Below, in pieces: positions 1 through 6,346 of a DNA stretch of 6,347 bases. The DNA lies in the NCBI GenBank assembly GCA_030589715.1, contig JAUUVE010000130.1:1-6347 (forward strand), written 5' to 3'. Under the pieces are notes generated by a model, which saw nothing but the letters and a program-made list of their open reading frames with translations, had not been told where the DNA came from and made no database searches. The translations under genes were made by a program, and so were the position numbers. Source of the stretch: Desulfobacteraceae bacterium (GTDB lineage Bacteria; Desulfobacterota; DSM-4660; Desulfatiglandales; Desulfatiglandaceae). Position 1 is the stretch's first letter. Every line of letters starts with the position of its first letter.

Positions 1-1
1 C

Positions 2-772
2 CCCGGGATGTTCGCTCAACTGGCCACTGCCTATGGCGCAAAATGGGACATTTCCATGGACAAGATCAAGGATGCCATAGCCCATGTCTCTGCAAAGAGC
101 CATGCAAACGGGGCACTTAACCCCAAGGCCCATCTGCGTAAGGTCATTACCGAAGAACAGATAAAGGCCGCCCCCATGATCGCTTATCCCCTGGGACTCT
201 TTGATTGCTGCGGGGTAAGCGACGGGGCCGCATGCGCCATTATCTCCACCCCGGAGATAGCAGAGAGCCTGAAAAAGAACCAGGATATCGTCAAGGTGAA
301 GGCCTTACAGATCTCGGACAGTTCTGGTGAGGAGGCCATGTATTCAAACTGGGACGGATCCCACTTCGTTACAACACGGAAGGCAGCCACAAAGGCCTAT
401 GAAGAGGCGGGTATCAAGGATCCGAGAGAAGAGATCAACATGATGGAGGTCCACGATTGTTTCTCAATTACGGAGATGGTTACGATGGAAGACCTCCATA
501 TCTCGCCCAAAGGGGGGAGCTATGATGATATTATGAACGGGTTCTATGATCTGGACGGACAAGTACCCTGCCAGGTGGATGGAGGGCTCAAGTGCTATGG
601 TCACCCCATAGGCGCGTCGGGATTGCGGATGATCTACGCCATGTATGAGCAGATCCTGGATAGGGTCCCTGAGGAGAGAAAGGTAAAGAACGCCCGGGTA
701 GGGTTGACACACAACCTGGGCGGCACACCGTGGATGAATGTGGCCGCCATCTCAATAATAGGAAAAGACTAA
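2..772 (+). CDS. SCP2-type thiolase (acetyl-CoA acyltransferase), 5'-partial
   Basis: Catalyses thiolytic C-C cleavage (or the reverse condensation) of a 3-oxoacyl-CoA, the last step of a beta-oxidation cycle, in the cytoplasm. The frame is open to the left edge, with Pro-Gly codons before the first ATG at position 8, so that ATG is internal. About 255 C-terminal residues are visible, whereas full members are roughly 390-430 residues; the N-terminal part with the nucleophilic Cys is outside the window. Counting from the Met at 8, the HDCF motif is at residues 149-152, GHPIGASG with the catalytic His at 198-205, and NLGG at 236-239 where classical thiolases have the C-terminal Cys-Gly motif. 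HDCF plus the missing C-terminal Cys marks the SCP2/SCP-x thiolase subfamily, in which the HDCF Cys is the acid/base. This family often works with a DUF35/OB-fold partner, which is not visible here. It is the first visible gene of a four-gene operon. The substrate cannot be told from sequence. Confidence 0.93.
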   Translation, partial: PGMFAQLATAYGAKWDISMDKIKDAIAHVSAKSHANGALNPKAHLRKVITEEQIKAAPMIAYPLGLFDCCGVSDGAACAIISTPEIAESLKKNQDIVKVKALQISDSSGEEAMYSNWDGSHFVTTRKAATKAYEEAGIKDPREEINMMEVHDCFSITEMVTMEDLHISPKGGSYDDIMNGFYDLDGQVPCQVDGGLKCYGHPIGASGLRMIYAMYEQILDRVPEERKVKNARVGLTHNLGGTPWMNVAAISIIGKD

Positions 773-814
773 AGGAGACGGAGTTCACCTAGCTCGAAAA
801 AGGAGAAGCATAAA

Positions 815-2035
815 ATGGACTTTAGATTTACTCCTGAGCAAGAGGCATTCAGAGAAGAATTCATCTCATGGCTGGAGGAGAACCTCCCGGATGATTGGGA
901 CCCCTCGCGGTACCGGAACTACGATTCATCAGAGGAATTGGCCCGGGCACACAAGGATCTTCAAAGGCGCCTCTTTGAGGCAGGATATGCGGGGCTCCAC
1001 TATCCAAAAGAATATGATGGACAGGGCAGAACCTTGATGGAGGAGGTCATTGTCCTGCAGACCATCACCTCCACCTGCGCTGAATTGAGGATGCCAGGTG
1101 TCATCACCTTTGGCATGGCCGCCCCCGTCATCCTGATCTGTGGAAGCGAAGAGCAAAAACGGGAGTTCCTTCCAAAGACCCTGGACGGGACGCACATCTG
1201 GTGTCAGGGATTCAGTGAGCCCAATGCGGGCTCCGATGTGGCCAATGTTTCCACCCGGGCCGTCAAGAAAAACGGGCACTATATCGTCAACGGACAGAAG
1301 ACCTGGACCAGCTTTGCTCATATAGCCGACTACTGCATCCTGCTGGTGCGAACGGATCCCGATGCGAAAAAACACAAGGGGTTGAGTTATCTCCTTATGG
1401 ACATGAAATTGCCCGGGATTGAGGTAAGGCCCATAACCCAGATAACGGGAGAGCAGGAATTTAACGAACTCTACATGGAGGATGTTCGAGTGCCCGCTGC
1501 AATGCTGCTGGGAAAGGAAGGTGATGGCTGGCGAATTGCCATTACCACCTTGATGTTCGAGCGCGTCATTGGAGACGTAACCATGGCCGCTGTATATCAG
1601 CGAAACATCGAGAGGATGATACAGATGGCCAGCCAGAGCAAGCGGTCCGGTAAGGCGGTAATCGAAGATCCTATCTTTCGGCAACAGCTTGCCCAGGCGT
1701 ACATTGAGGTAATGGTATTGAAGTACCATGGCCTGCGAAACCTCAGCCAGCAACTACAGGGCGACATCCCGGGCCCCGAGGGGTCCATAGGCAAACTCCT
1801 GTGGAGCGAGCCCAATCAGAGGATCACGGAGGCAGCCCTTGGGATGCAGGGCCCCGGTAGTCAGATCATGGGCGGCTCCCCCTGGTCTGTTCAGGATGGA
1901 TTTTGGCAGTTCAGTTTTTTGAGGTCTAAGGGTAGCACTATTGAGGCCGGAACCTCGGAGATTCAAAGGAATATTATTGGAGAGCGTGTCCTGGGCCTCC
2001 CAAAGGATATAAGCCGGGCTGTGAGGATACAGTAG
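815..2035 (+). CDS. Acyl-CoA dehydrogenase, catalytic (alpha-like) subunit
   Basis: A flavoprotein that introduces a 2,3-double bond into an acyl-CoA and passes electrons to ETF. It has 406 residues, normal for the family. AAGGAG at 800-805 lies 9 bases before the ATG. The N-terminal helical domain covers about 1-125. The middle beta domain begins with the signature GFSEPNAGSD (132-141), followed by NGQKTWTS (159-166). The C-terminal helical domain ends with EAGTSEIQR (377-385). The position of the MCAD-type catalytic Glu is Ala here (A378), but Glu249 in LMFER (246-250) sits where isovaleryl-CoA dehydrogenase has its helix-G base, so E249 is the likely base. The usual R-x-x-F-G-x-P-I-x-x-x-Q FAD motif of the partner subunit is missing; the stretch reads SGKAVIEDPIFRQQLAQ (278-294). 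This resembles alpha subunits of heterotetrameric dehydrogenases of the mycobacterial FadE26/FadE28 kind. The partner is probably the next gene, 13 bases downstream. The substrate is unknown; a bulky or cyclic acyl-CoA is an inference. Confidence 0.95.
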   Translation: MDFRFTPEQEAFREEFISWLEENLPDDWDPSRYRNYDSSEELARAHKDLQRRLFEAGYAGLHYPKEYDGQGRTLMEEVIVLQTITSTCAELRMPGVITFGMAAPVILICGSEEQKREFLPKTLDGTHIWCQGFSEPNAGSDVANVSTRAVKKNGHYIVNGQKTWTSFAHIADYCILLVRTDPDAKKHKGLSYLLMDMKLPGIEVRPITQITGEQEFNELYMEDVRVPAAMLLGKEGDGWRIAITTLMFERVIGDVTMAAVYQRNIERMIQMASQSKRSGKAVIEDPIFRQQLAQAYIEVMVLKYHGLRNLSQQLQGDIPGPEGSIGKLLWSEPNQRITEAALGMQGPGSQIMGGSPWSVQDGFWQFSFLRSKGSTIEAGTSEIQRNIIGERVLGLPKDISRAVRIQ

Positions 2036-2044
2036 AGGAGGTGA
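2036..2044 (+). promoter_or_regulatory. Perfect Shine-Dalgarno site of the second dehydrogenase
   Basis: AGGAGGTGA begins on the base directly after the TAG stop of the first dehydrogenase and matches the complement of the usual 16S rRNA 3' end over all nine bases. GGAGG is 7 bases from the ATG at 2049. The 13-base spacing and full match suggest efficient, probably coupled, translation of the two dehydrogenase subunits. Confidence 0.85.
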
Positions 2045-2048
2045 CGCC

Positions 2049-3191
2049 ATGGATATCAGATTGAACGAAGATCAGATCGAGATCGCCAGGCAGGCGCGCA
2101 GGTTTTGTGAAAATGAATCTCCAATGGAATACGTACGAGCCATGTTCGAGGACGAGCGCGGCTTCACAGACGATGTGTGGCGCAAGATGGTCGATATGGG
2201 TTGGACAGCATTGCGCATCCCGGAAGCATATGGCGGTCTGGACATGGATCTAATGGACCTGGCCGTGATCCTTGAGGAGATGGGCCGGGCCATGGTCCCG
2301 GGCCCATTCTTCTCTAATGTCTTGCTGGCTGCCGAAGCCGTCATGGAGGCAGGAACCGAGCCGCAGAAAGAGAGGTATCTTTCGCGAATCGCTACGGGTG
2401 AGACCATCGGCACCCTGGCCCTTCATGAAAGCGATGGGGGCGCAGACCCGGGGTATGTTCAAATGGGAGCGCGGCCGGTCGGCAACGGTTTTGTCCTGAA
2501 CGGGACAAAACTTTTTGTGCCGGATGCCCATGTGGCGGATTTTCTTGTCTGCGCGGCCCGAACCGAATCGGGAGAAGATCCAGCCGAGGGGATTACCCTT
2601 TTTCTGGTGGACCCAAAGGCGGAAGGGGTGTCTGTATCGCTTCTACCTACCATGGACGGGACCCGTAAGCTCTGTGCGGTGGAATTCAAAGATGCGGACG
2701 TGAGTGCAGATGGGGTTTTGGGAGAACCTAACAAAGGATGGAAGCCTTTGAGCCGGGTCTTGCGGCGGGCCCAGGTGGGGCTTTGCGCTGAATGCATAGG
2801 TGGTGCCCAGCGGGCAATGGAAATAGCCACGGAATACGCCAAGGTCCGCGTCCAGTTTGACCAGCCCATAGGGACATTCCAGGCGGTTAAGCACAGGTGC
2901 GCCCAGATATACGTTGAGGTGGAAAGCGCCCGTTCAATCCTCTATTGGGCCGCTTGGGCCCAGGACCATGGCGATATTGAGGAGGCAGCGTTAGCAGCAT
3001 CGGTGGCCAAGGCCTATTGCTCGGAGGTATACAGAAACGCCACGGCCAGCGCCATCCAGGTTCTGGGAGGAACCGGGTTTTCGTGGGAGCACGACATCCA
3101 CCTGTACCTGAAACGGGCCCAGGCCAATGAGGTGGCCCTGGGGGACCCTGCCTATCATCGCGAACAGGTGGCGCAACTTATTGCGGGGTAG
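2049..3191 (+). CDS. Acyl-CoA dehydrogenase, FAD-binding partner (beta-like) subunit
   Basis: Second acyl-CoA dehydrogenase fold protein, 380 residues, starting at the ATG behind a perfect Shine-Dalgarno. The N-terminal helical domain covers about 1-118. The middle domain carries HESDGGADP (126-134) in place of the usual EPxxGSD, then NGTKLFVPDA (151-160). The C-terminal domain has RVQFDQPIGTFQ (267-278), the Arg and Gln that hold the FAD of the neighbouring subunit, and GGTGFSWEHDIHLYLKRA (340-357). Both known positions for the catalytic base lack Glu: the helix-G site reads VLRR (237-240), and the C-terminal YEGTxxIQ segment is replaced by LYLKRA. It is therefore probably not active alone and pairs with the preceding dehydrogenase, which has the Glu but not the FAD Arg/Gln motif. 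The SWEHD...LYLKRA ending is typical of the beta subunits of alpha2beta2 steroid-type dehydrogenases. A homotetrameric enzyme with an unrecognised base remains possible. Confidence 0.94.
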   Translation: MDIRLNEDQIEIARQARRFCENESPMEYVRAMFEDERGFTDDVWRKMVDMGWTALRIPEAYGGLDMDLMDLAVILEEMGRAMVPGPFFSNVLLAAEAVMEAGTEPQKERYLSRIATGETIGTLALHESDGGADPGYVQMGARPVGNGFVLNGTKLFVPDAHVADFLVCAARTESGEDPAEGITLFLVDPKAEGVSVSLLPTMDGTRKLCAVEFKDADVSADGVLGEPNKGWKPLSRVLRRAQVGLCAECIGGAQRAMEIATEYAKVRVQFDQPIGTFQAVKHRCAQIYVEVESARSILYWAAWAQDHGDIEEAALAASVAKAYCSEVYRNATASAIQVLGGTGFSWEHDIHLYLKRAQANEVALGDPAYHREQVAQLIAG

Positions 3192-3245
3192 TTGAGTGCG
3201 GGCACTGGGTTTTTCTCATGAGCCTGCCGTAGTGGAGGAGTTTGG

Positions 3246-4046
3246 ATGAAGTTTAGCACCATAAGATTTGAAGAACCGGAGGCCGAAATCGGCCTGATTA
3301 CACTCAATCGCCCCGATCGTCTCAATGCCCTGAATCTGGATATGCTTGACGATCTCCACACCCTCTTTGAGCAGCTTCGTGGGATGGAGAAGGTGAGGGT
3401 GCTTATTATCACAGGGGAGGGCCGGGGATTTTGCTCGGGCGCGGACATAAAGGATTCGCGTGTTCGAAGAGATGCCTCAACCCTCTTTTCAAATGCGGCA
3501 ACCCATCTCGTGGCCATCCAGAAGAAATACTCCGACCGGATCCTGGAGATGCGGCGACTGCCCCAGCCGATAATCGCAGCGGTAAATGGCCCGGCCGCCG
3601 GAGGCGGGATGTGTATAGCCCTTGCCTCGGACGTGATCCTGGCAAGCCCACAGGCTACCTTTATTGCATCCTTTATCACCATTGGCCTCTCGGGTGGTGA
3701 ACTGGGAACCAGTTACTTCTTGCCCAGGGTCGTGGGAAGGGCCAGGGCCGCAGAGATTCTGTTGACCGGACGTACCGTGGACGCCAGGGAGGCGGAGAGG
3801 ATCGGGCTTGTTAGCCGCCTGGTGGAAGTGGATGACCTGATGGATGTGGCAATGGAAATGGCCCGCACGATGCTCAATAAGAGCCCCATGGGACTTCGCC
3901 TGACAAAAGAGGTCCTTAATCAAAACATGAATGCCCCCTCGCTGGAGGCCGCCATAGAACTTGAGAATCGCAACCAGAGTATCTGTTGTTGCACTCCTGA
4001 ATTTATGGAAGCCGTGGTATCATTCAGCGATCGGGGAAAAAAATGA
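3246..4046 (+). CDS. Crotonase-family enoyl-CoA hydratase/isomerase
   Basis: A cytoplasmic crotonase-fold protein of 266 residues, the normal length. GGAGGAG at 3234-3240 sits 5 bases before the ATG. It probably hydrates or isomerises the enoyl-CoA made by the two preceding dehydrogenases. The N-terminal ITLNRPDRLNALN (18-30) and the oxyanion-hole segments GFCSGADIK (61-69) and AAGGG (117-121) are intact. By alignment from memory to rat crotonase, the second catalytic Glu (E164) is kept as E170 in AAEILLTG (168-175), but the first (E144) is Phe143 in ASFITIGL (141-148). Another acidic residue, E152 in GGELGTSY (150-157), lies in the loop where dienoyl-CoA isomerases have an active-site Asp. 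The reaction could thus be hydration, double-bond shift or something else on the same fold. An odd Cys triplet (247-249) lies near the C-terminus. It is the last gene of the operon, 54 bases after the dehydrogenase, and is followed by a terminator. Confidence 0.92.
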   Translation: MKFSTIRFEEPEAEIGLITLNRPDRLNALNLDMLDDLHTLFEQLRGMEKVRVLIITGEGRGFCSGADIKDSRVRRDASTLFSNAATHLVAIQKKYSDRILEMRRLPQPIIAAVNGPAAGGGMCIALASDVILASPQATFIASFITIGLSGGELGTSYFLPRVVGRARAAEILLTGRTVDAREAERIGLVSRLVEVDDLMDVAMEMARTMLNKSPMGLRLTKEVLNQNMNAPSLEAAIELENRNQSICCCTPEFMEAVVSFSDRGKK

Positions 4047-4098
4047 CTCAACCGTTGCCTTCCTGTTTCTCCTGAGCGAGGGATTTGGTCCAAAATTC

Positions 4099-4153
4099 AA
4101 ACCCTTTCCTTCCTGCCGGGCCGTTAGGGGTCGGTGGAAGGGCAAGGGTTTTT
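4099..4153. terminator. Shared bidirectional rho-independent terminator
   Basis: The left arm 4099-4113 (AAACCCTTTCCTTCC) pairs with the right arm 4136-4151, which reads GGAAGGGCAAGGGTTT. The stem is AAACCCTT plus CC-TTCC with one mismatch and one bulged base, and the loop is about 22 bases. On the + strand the stem runs into TTTTT (4149-4153). On the - strand the exit side reads TTTGAATTTT. It lies between the convergent crotonase and cyclic-nucleotide-binding genes, and the - strand stop codon TAA (4154-4152) is embedded in the T-run. The remaining bases between the two genes (4047-4098) show nothing else. Confidence 0.8.
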
Positions 4154-4607
4154 ACTTGTGCAGTGCCGCTACCATTTCGTCGGTCCGTCTCAGACGTTCA
4201 GAGAGGGTCCGGATAAAGACGAGCAAGAGTCTATTGACAACGGTTGGATCACTCGATATCAGCTTATCGAAGGTGGTCTTTGTAAGCATGAGGAGACGGG
4301 CAGGTGACTTGACCCTGGCCGTTGCCGAGCGTTTTTGATTGTCGAAAAGGGACATCTCTCCGAAAAATTCCCCCTGCTTGAGCGTGGCAAGTATGACGTC
4401 ATTCCCACCCGGGTCCCGTCTCAATATTTCCACCTCACCGCTGATGATCACGTACATGACGTGCCCAACGATTGAGCCTTCATTAAAAAGCACGCGGCCA
4501 GATGGAAATTCGTCTACCAGGGCGGCCTTGAGGATGCGATTCAGTTCGTCATCTGATATTCCTTCGAAAAGAGGGATGTTTGCTGTTTCGACCGAAAGCT
4601 CAGGCAT
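4152..4607 (-). CDS. Stand-alone cyclic nucleotide-binding domain protein
   Basis: A single CRP/PKA-type cNMP-binding domain of 151 residues with no helix-turn-helix or membrane segment. The start at 4607 is chosen because AAGGAGG (4619-4613) lies 5 bases upstream. An in-frame ATG at 4661 would add 18 residues and overlap the kinase stop as ATGA, but it has no ribosome binding site. Counting from 4607: the entry helices carry IPLFEGISDDEL (11-22), the beta-roll includes MYVIISGEVEIL (51-62), and the phosphate-binding cassette reads GEFFGEMSLFDNQKRSAT (79-96). Its Glu84 and Arg93 match the E and R that hold the ribose and phosphate of cAMP in CRP, so ligand binding is plausible. A final amphipathic helix (about 121-151) corresponds to the C-helix used for dimerisation or relay. 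It lies 50 bases downstream of the kinase gene and is probably co-transcribed. Its output partner is not visible. The family call is firm; the ligand (cAMP, cGMP or other) is unknown. Confidence 0.88.
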   Translation of the reverse strand: MPELSVETANIPLFEGISDDELNRILKAALVDEFPSGRVLFNEGSIVGHVMYVIISGEVEILRRDPGGNDVILATLKQGEFFGEMSLFDNQKRSATARVKSPARLLMLTKTTFDKLISSDPTVVNRLLLVFIRTLSERLRRTDEMVAALHK

Positions 4608-4612
4608 CAGAA

Positions 4613-4619
4613 CCTCCTT
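4613..4619 (-). promoter_or_regulatory. Shine-Dalgarno site that sets the start of the cNMP-binding gene
   Basis: On the - strand AAGGAGG precedes the ATG at 4607 by 5 bases (TTCTG). The alternative ATG at 4661 is preceded by CCGGCGATC, with no recognisable site, so this decides the downstream start. Confidence 0.75.
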
Positions 4620-4622
4620 GAT

Positions 4623-4636
4623 GTAGCTGTTGCTAC
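4623..4636 (-). other. Small hairpin between kinase stop and cNMP-binding gene
   Basis: A perfect 5-base-pair stem (GTAGC/GCTAC) with an AACA loop on the - strand transcript, 3 bases upstream of the Shine-Dalgarno site of the small cNMP-binding gene. It leaves that site single-stranded, so it could help expose it or be meaningless. The stem is short and chance is a fair explanation. Confidence 0.3.
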
Positions 4637-4657
4637 CCTGGGACCGCACTTTGCCCG

Positions 4658-6346
4658 TCATGATCGCCGGGTAGGCGTTGATTGGCGTACGCTTTGGCCT
4701 GTCTCCCTGAGAAATCTGACACTAAAGAGGCTGCCACCGGAAGAGAGACATTCGGATTTTCCTGTGATAAATGGGCATTGGGTGATTATGCCCGGGCATG
4801 TGTCGCTATCCTTGGGAATATGCCTGCAGCGTGTACTATCAAAATCGATTGAGAAGCCATATCTCTCGGAAAAGGTCTTGATTCTAAGCAAATCAGCACC
4901 TGACCCTCCTGCGTTAAATTCATAGGGTCTCTTGGAGGAGTAGAGGTTTGTATCCTGGGTATGAAAAAATCCCCCGAAGATCATTTTCTGGTTTTCAGGG
5001 GTGATCCCCACACCATAATCACGGAAGTCTATCCATATCTCATTGTCTGAGGATCTTGCACTGATCTCTATCTCTCCCTCATCAGGTGTGTTCTCGATCG
5101 CGTTTCTTAACAAGCCACGGAATACCTTTGTAAGGATATTTCTGTCCATAGCGAGGACTATTCCCTTCTCAAAGCCCCTGATAATTTCAAGATCCCTTCC
5201 CCGCATGGAGGTTGCCGCTTCATTGCATATATCATCCAATAGCTCATCGAGCGGGATATCCTCCACGCGGATTTCTTCAAGGCTAAAGAGGGATTCTATG
5301 CGGTTGGAAATGAGTTCTAGAATTTCTGAGTTCTTCTCATGGTCTTCTTCTCTGAATTCTTCCACAAAACTTGCAGCATCACTGATAATATCGATTATCC
5401 TCTCCTTTTCATCCACTGATCTTTGATTGAGGATGTCATCAATCTTGAACTGAAGTTCCAGCAATCGCTCCAGATTACGCTGACCTCTCTTGATGGTCTT
5501 ATCCAGTCCCGGCAGATTAGCTTTCCGGAGTTCTCTTGAGACTCTTGCAAGTACACCCGAGATCAGGGCCAGTGGAGTCTTTAGCTCATGGGACAAGTGA
5601 TTAATAACCCTTTCCTTGGCCTTGTCCAAGACCTTGAGCTCTTCGTAAGTCTCCTCCAACTCCTCATGAATCGTGGCATTTTCTATGGCACCACCTGTTT
5701 GTGCTGCAAGAATCTCAAGGATCCTCAAGTCCCTTGAGGTAAATTCCCCTGTCGTCTTATTGATGACCTCTATGACCCCCAAGATCCTTCCCTGGAATTT
5801 TATGGGGACACAGATCATGGAGCGGGTGTGAAAACCGCTCTTTTTGTCATAAGAGGGGTTCCACCTGGGATCTTTATAGACATCATTGATTATGAGCGAT
5901 TCTCCTGTCTGCGCCACATGGCCCCCGATCCCCACACCGAGAGGCAATTTGATTTGTTCTTGAAAGAATTCAGATTTTTCGCCTCTCGATACCTCCCAAT
6001 AGAGCTCCTCTCCTTCGGGGTCCAAGAGCATGACAGCTGTGACCTGAGTCTTGAGTATCCCCTCTGAAAGGCTCATTACCTTGTGGAGTAAGGGCTTGAG
6101 TTTCAGGTTGGAAGAGATAGTCATACTGGCTTGAAACAGGGTGTCAACAATAGAGGCAAACTGGATATCTTCCTCAAGTTCCTCTGCCAAGAACCCCAGG
6201 GTGTTTTTCCCAACAGATCCGGAAGGTTCGATAAAAATCAATTTGCCGCTACCAAGCGGGATGGTCTTGGTATGACCGTGATCTTTCAAGAGGCCTCTTA
6301 AGGTGCTTTCATCTCCAGACTCTATGACCTCACTTACGGTCTCACC
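4658..6346 (-). CDS. GAF-HisKA-HATPase sensor histidine kinase with Cys-rich C-terminus, 5'-partial
   Basis: A soluble sensor kinase: no transmembrane segment in the 562 visible residues. Numbering below starts at the TTG at 6289; the frame stays open for 19 more codons to the right edge with no ATG, so the true N-terminus is probably outside. A GAF domain spans about 45-205, with GVGIGGHVAQTGESLI (118-133) and an NK-x4-F-x3-D pattern (N177, K178, F183, D187). A coiled-coil linker covers about 207-230. The HisKA H-box HLSHELKTPL (231-240) carries the phospho-accepting His234. A helical stretch of about 100 residues follows. The HATPase domain has N-box RNAIEN (395-400), G1 box DYGVGI (424-429), an F-box-like IFGGFF (437-442) and an atypical G2 box AGGSGADLL (460-468). 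Four Cys (488, 498, 505, 514) sit in an extra loop before the closing strand SGGSLFSVRF (517-526). No response regulator is adjacent; the small cNMP-binding gene follows. The sensed signal is unknown. Composition is visibly richer in A+T than the operon to the left. Confidence 0.92.
   Translation of the reverse strand, partial: GETVSEVIESGDESTLRGLLKDHGHTKTIPLGSGKLIFIEPSGSVGKNTLGFLAEELEEDIQFASIVDTLFQASMTISSNLKLKPLLHKVMSLSEGILKTQVTAVMLLDPEGEELYWEVSRGEKSEFFQEQIKLPLGVGIGGHVAQTGESLIINDVYKDPRWNPSYDKKSGFHTRSMICVPIKFQGRILGVIEVINKTTGEFTSRDLRILEILAAQTGGAIENATIHEELEETYEELKVLDKAKERVINHLSHELKTPLALISGVLARVSRELRKANLPGLDKTIKRGQRNLERLLELQFKIDDILNQRSVDEKERIIDIISDAASFVEEFREEDHEKNSEILELISNRIESLFSLEEIRVEDIPLDELLDDICNEAATSMRGRDLEIIRGFEKGIVLAMDRNILTKVFRGLLRNAIENTPDEGEIEISARSSDNEIWIDFRDYGVGITPENQKMIFGGFFHTQDTNLYSSKRPYEFNAGGSGADLLRIKTFSERYGFSIDFDSTRCRHIPKDSDTCPGIITQCPFITGKSECLSSGGSLFSVRFLRETGQSVRQSTPTRRS

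Noticed and set aside
929..1753. A 274-codon open frame on the - strand, antisense to the first dehydrogenase
   Set aside because: The + strand frame here is a clear full-length acyl-CoA dehydrogenase with all signatures; the antisense product resembles nothing I recognise and is a by-product of coding bias.
1771..1786. Strong G+C-rich inverted repeat in the first dehydrogenase gene
   Set aside because: It encodes an in-frame Pro-Gly-Pro-Glu-Gly stretch, has only a 2-base gap between arms and no T-run, so it is not a terminator or operator I can support.
3192..3245. Possible promoter or attenuator in the 54-base gap before the crotonase
   Set aside because: There is a T-run, but only weak imperfect GGCA/TGCC pairing and no convincing -35/-10 pair.
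3155..3682. A 175-codon - strand open frame over the crotonase gene
   Set aside because: Low-complexity Arg/Ser-rich translation, antisense to a well-supported crotonase; no ribosome binding site or family match.
4033..4046. GGGG followed by seven A just before the crotonase stop, a possible slippage or frameshift site
   Set aside because: The other two frames after the A-run give no recognisable crotonase C-terminal sequence, and the 266-residue length is normal.
3961..4338. A 125-codon + strand open frame crossing the end of the crotonase, the terminator and the cNMP-binding gene
   Set aside because: It passes through the terminator and the antisense of a clear cNMP-binding domain; the translation is not protein-like.
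6287..6289. TTG at 6289 as the kinase start codon
   Set aside because: The frame is open upstream with protein-like sequence and only a weak, too-close AAGAGG before the TTG; a 5'-partial gene is more likely.
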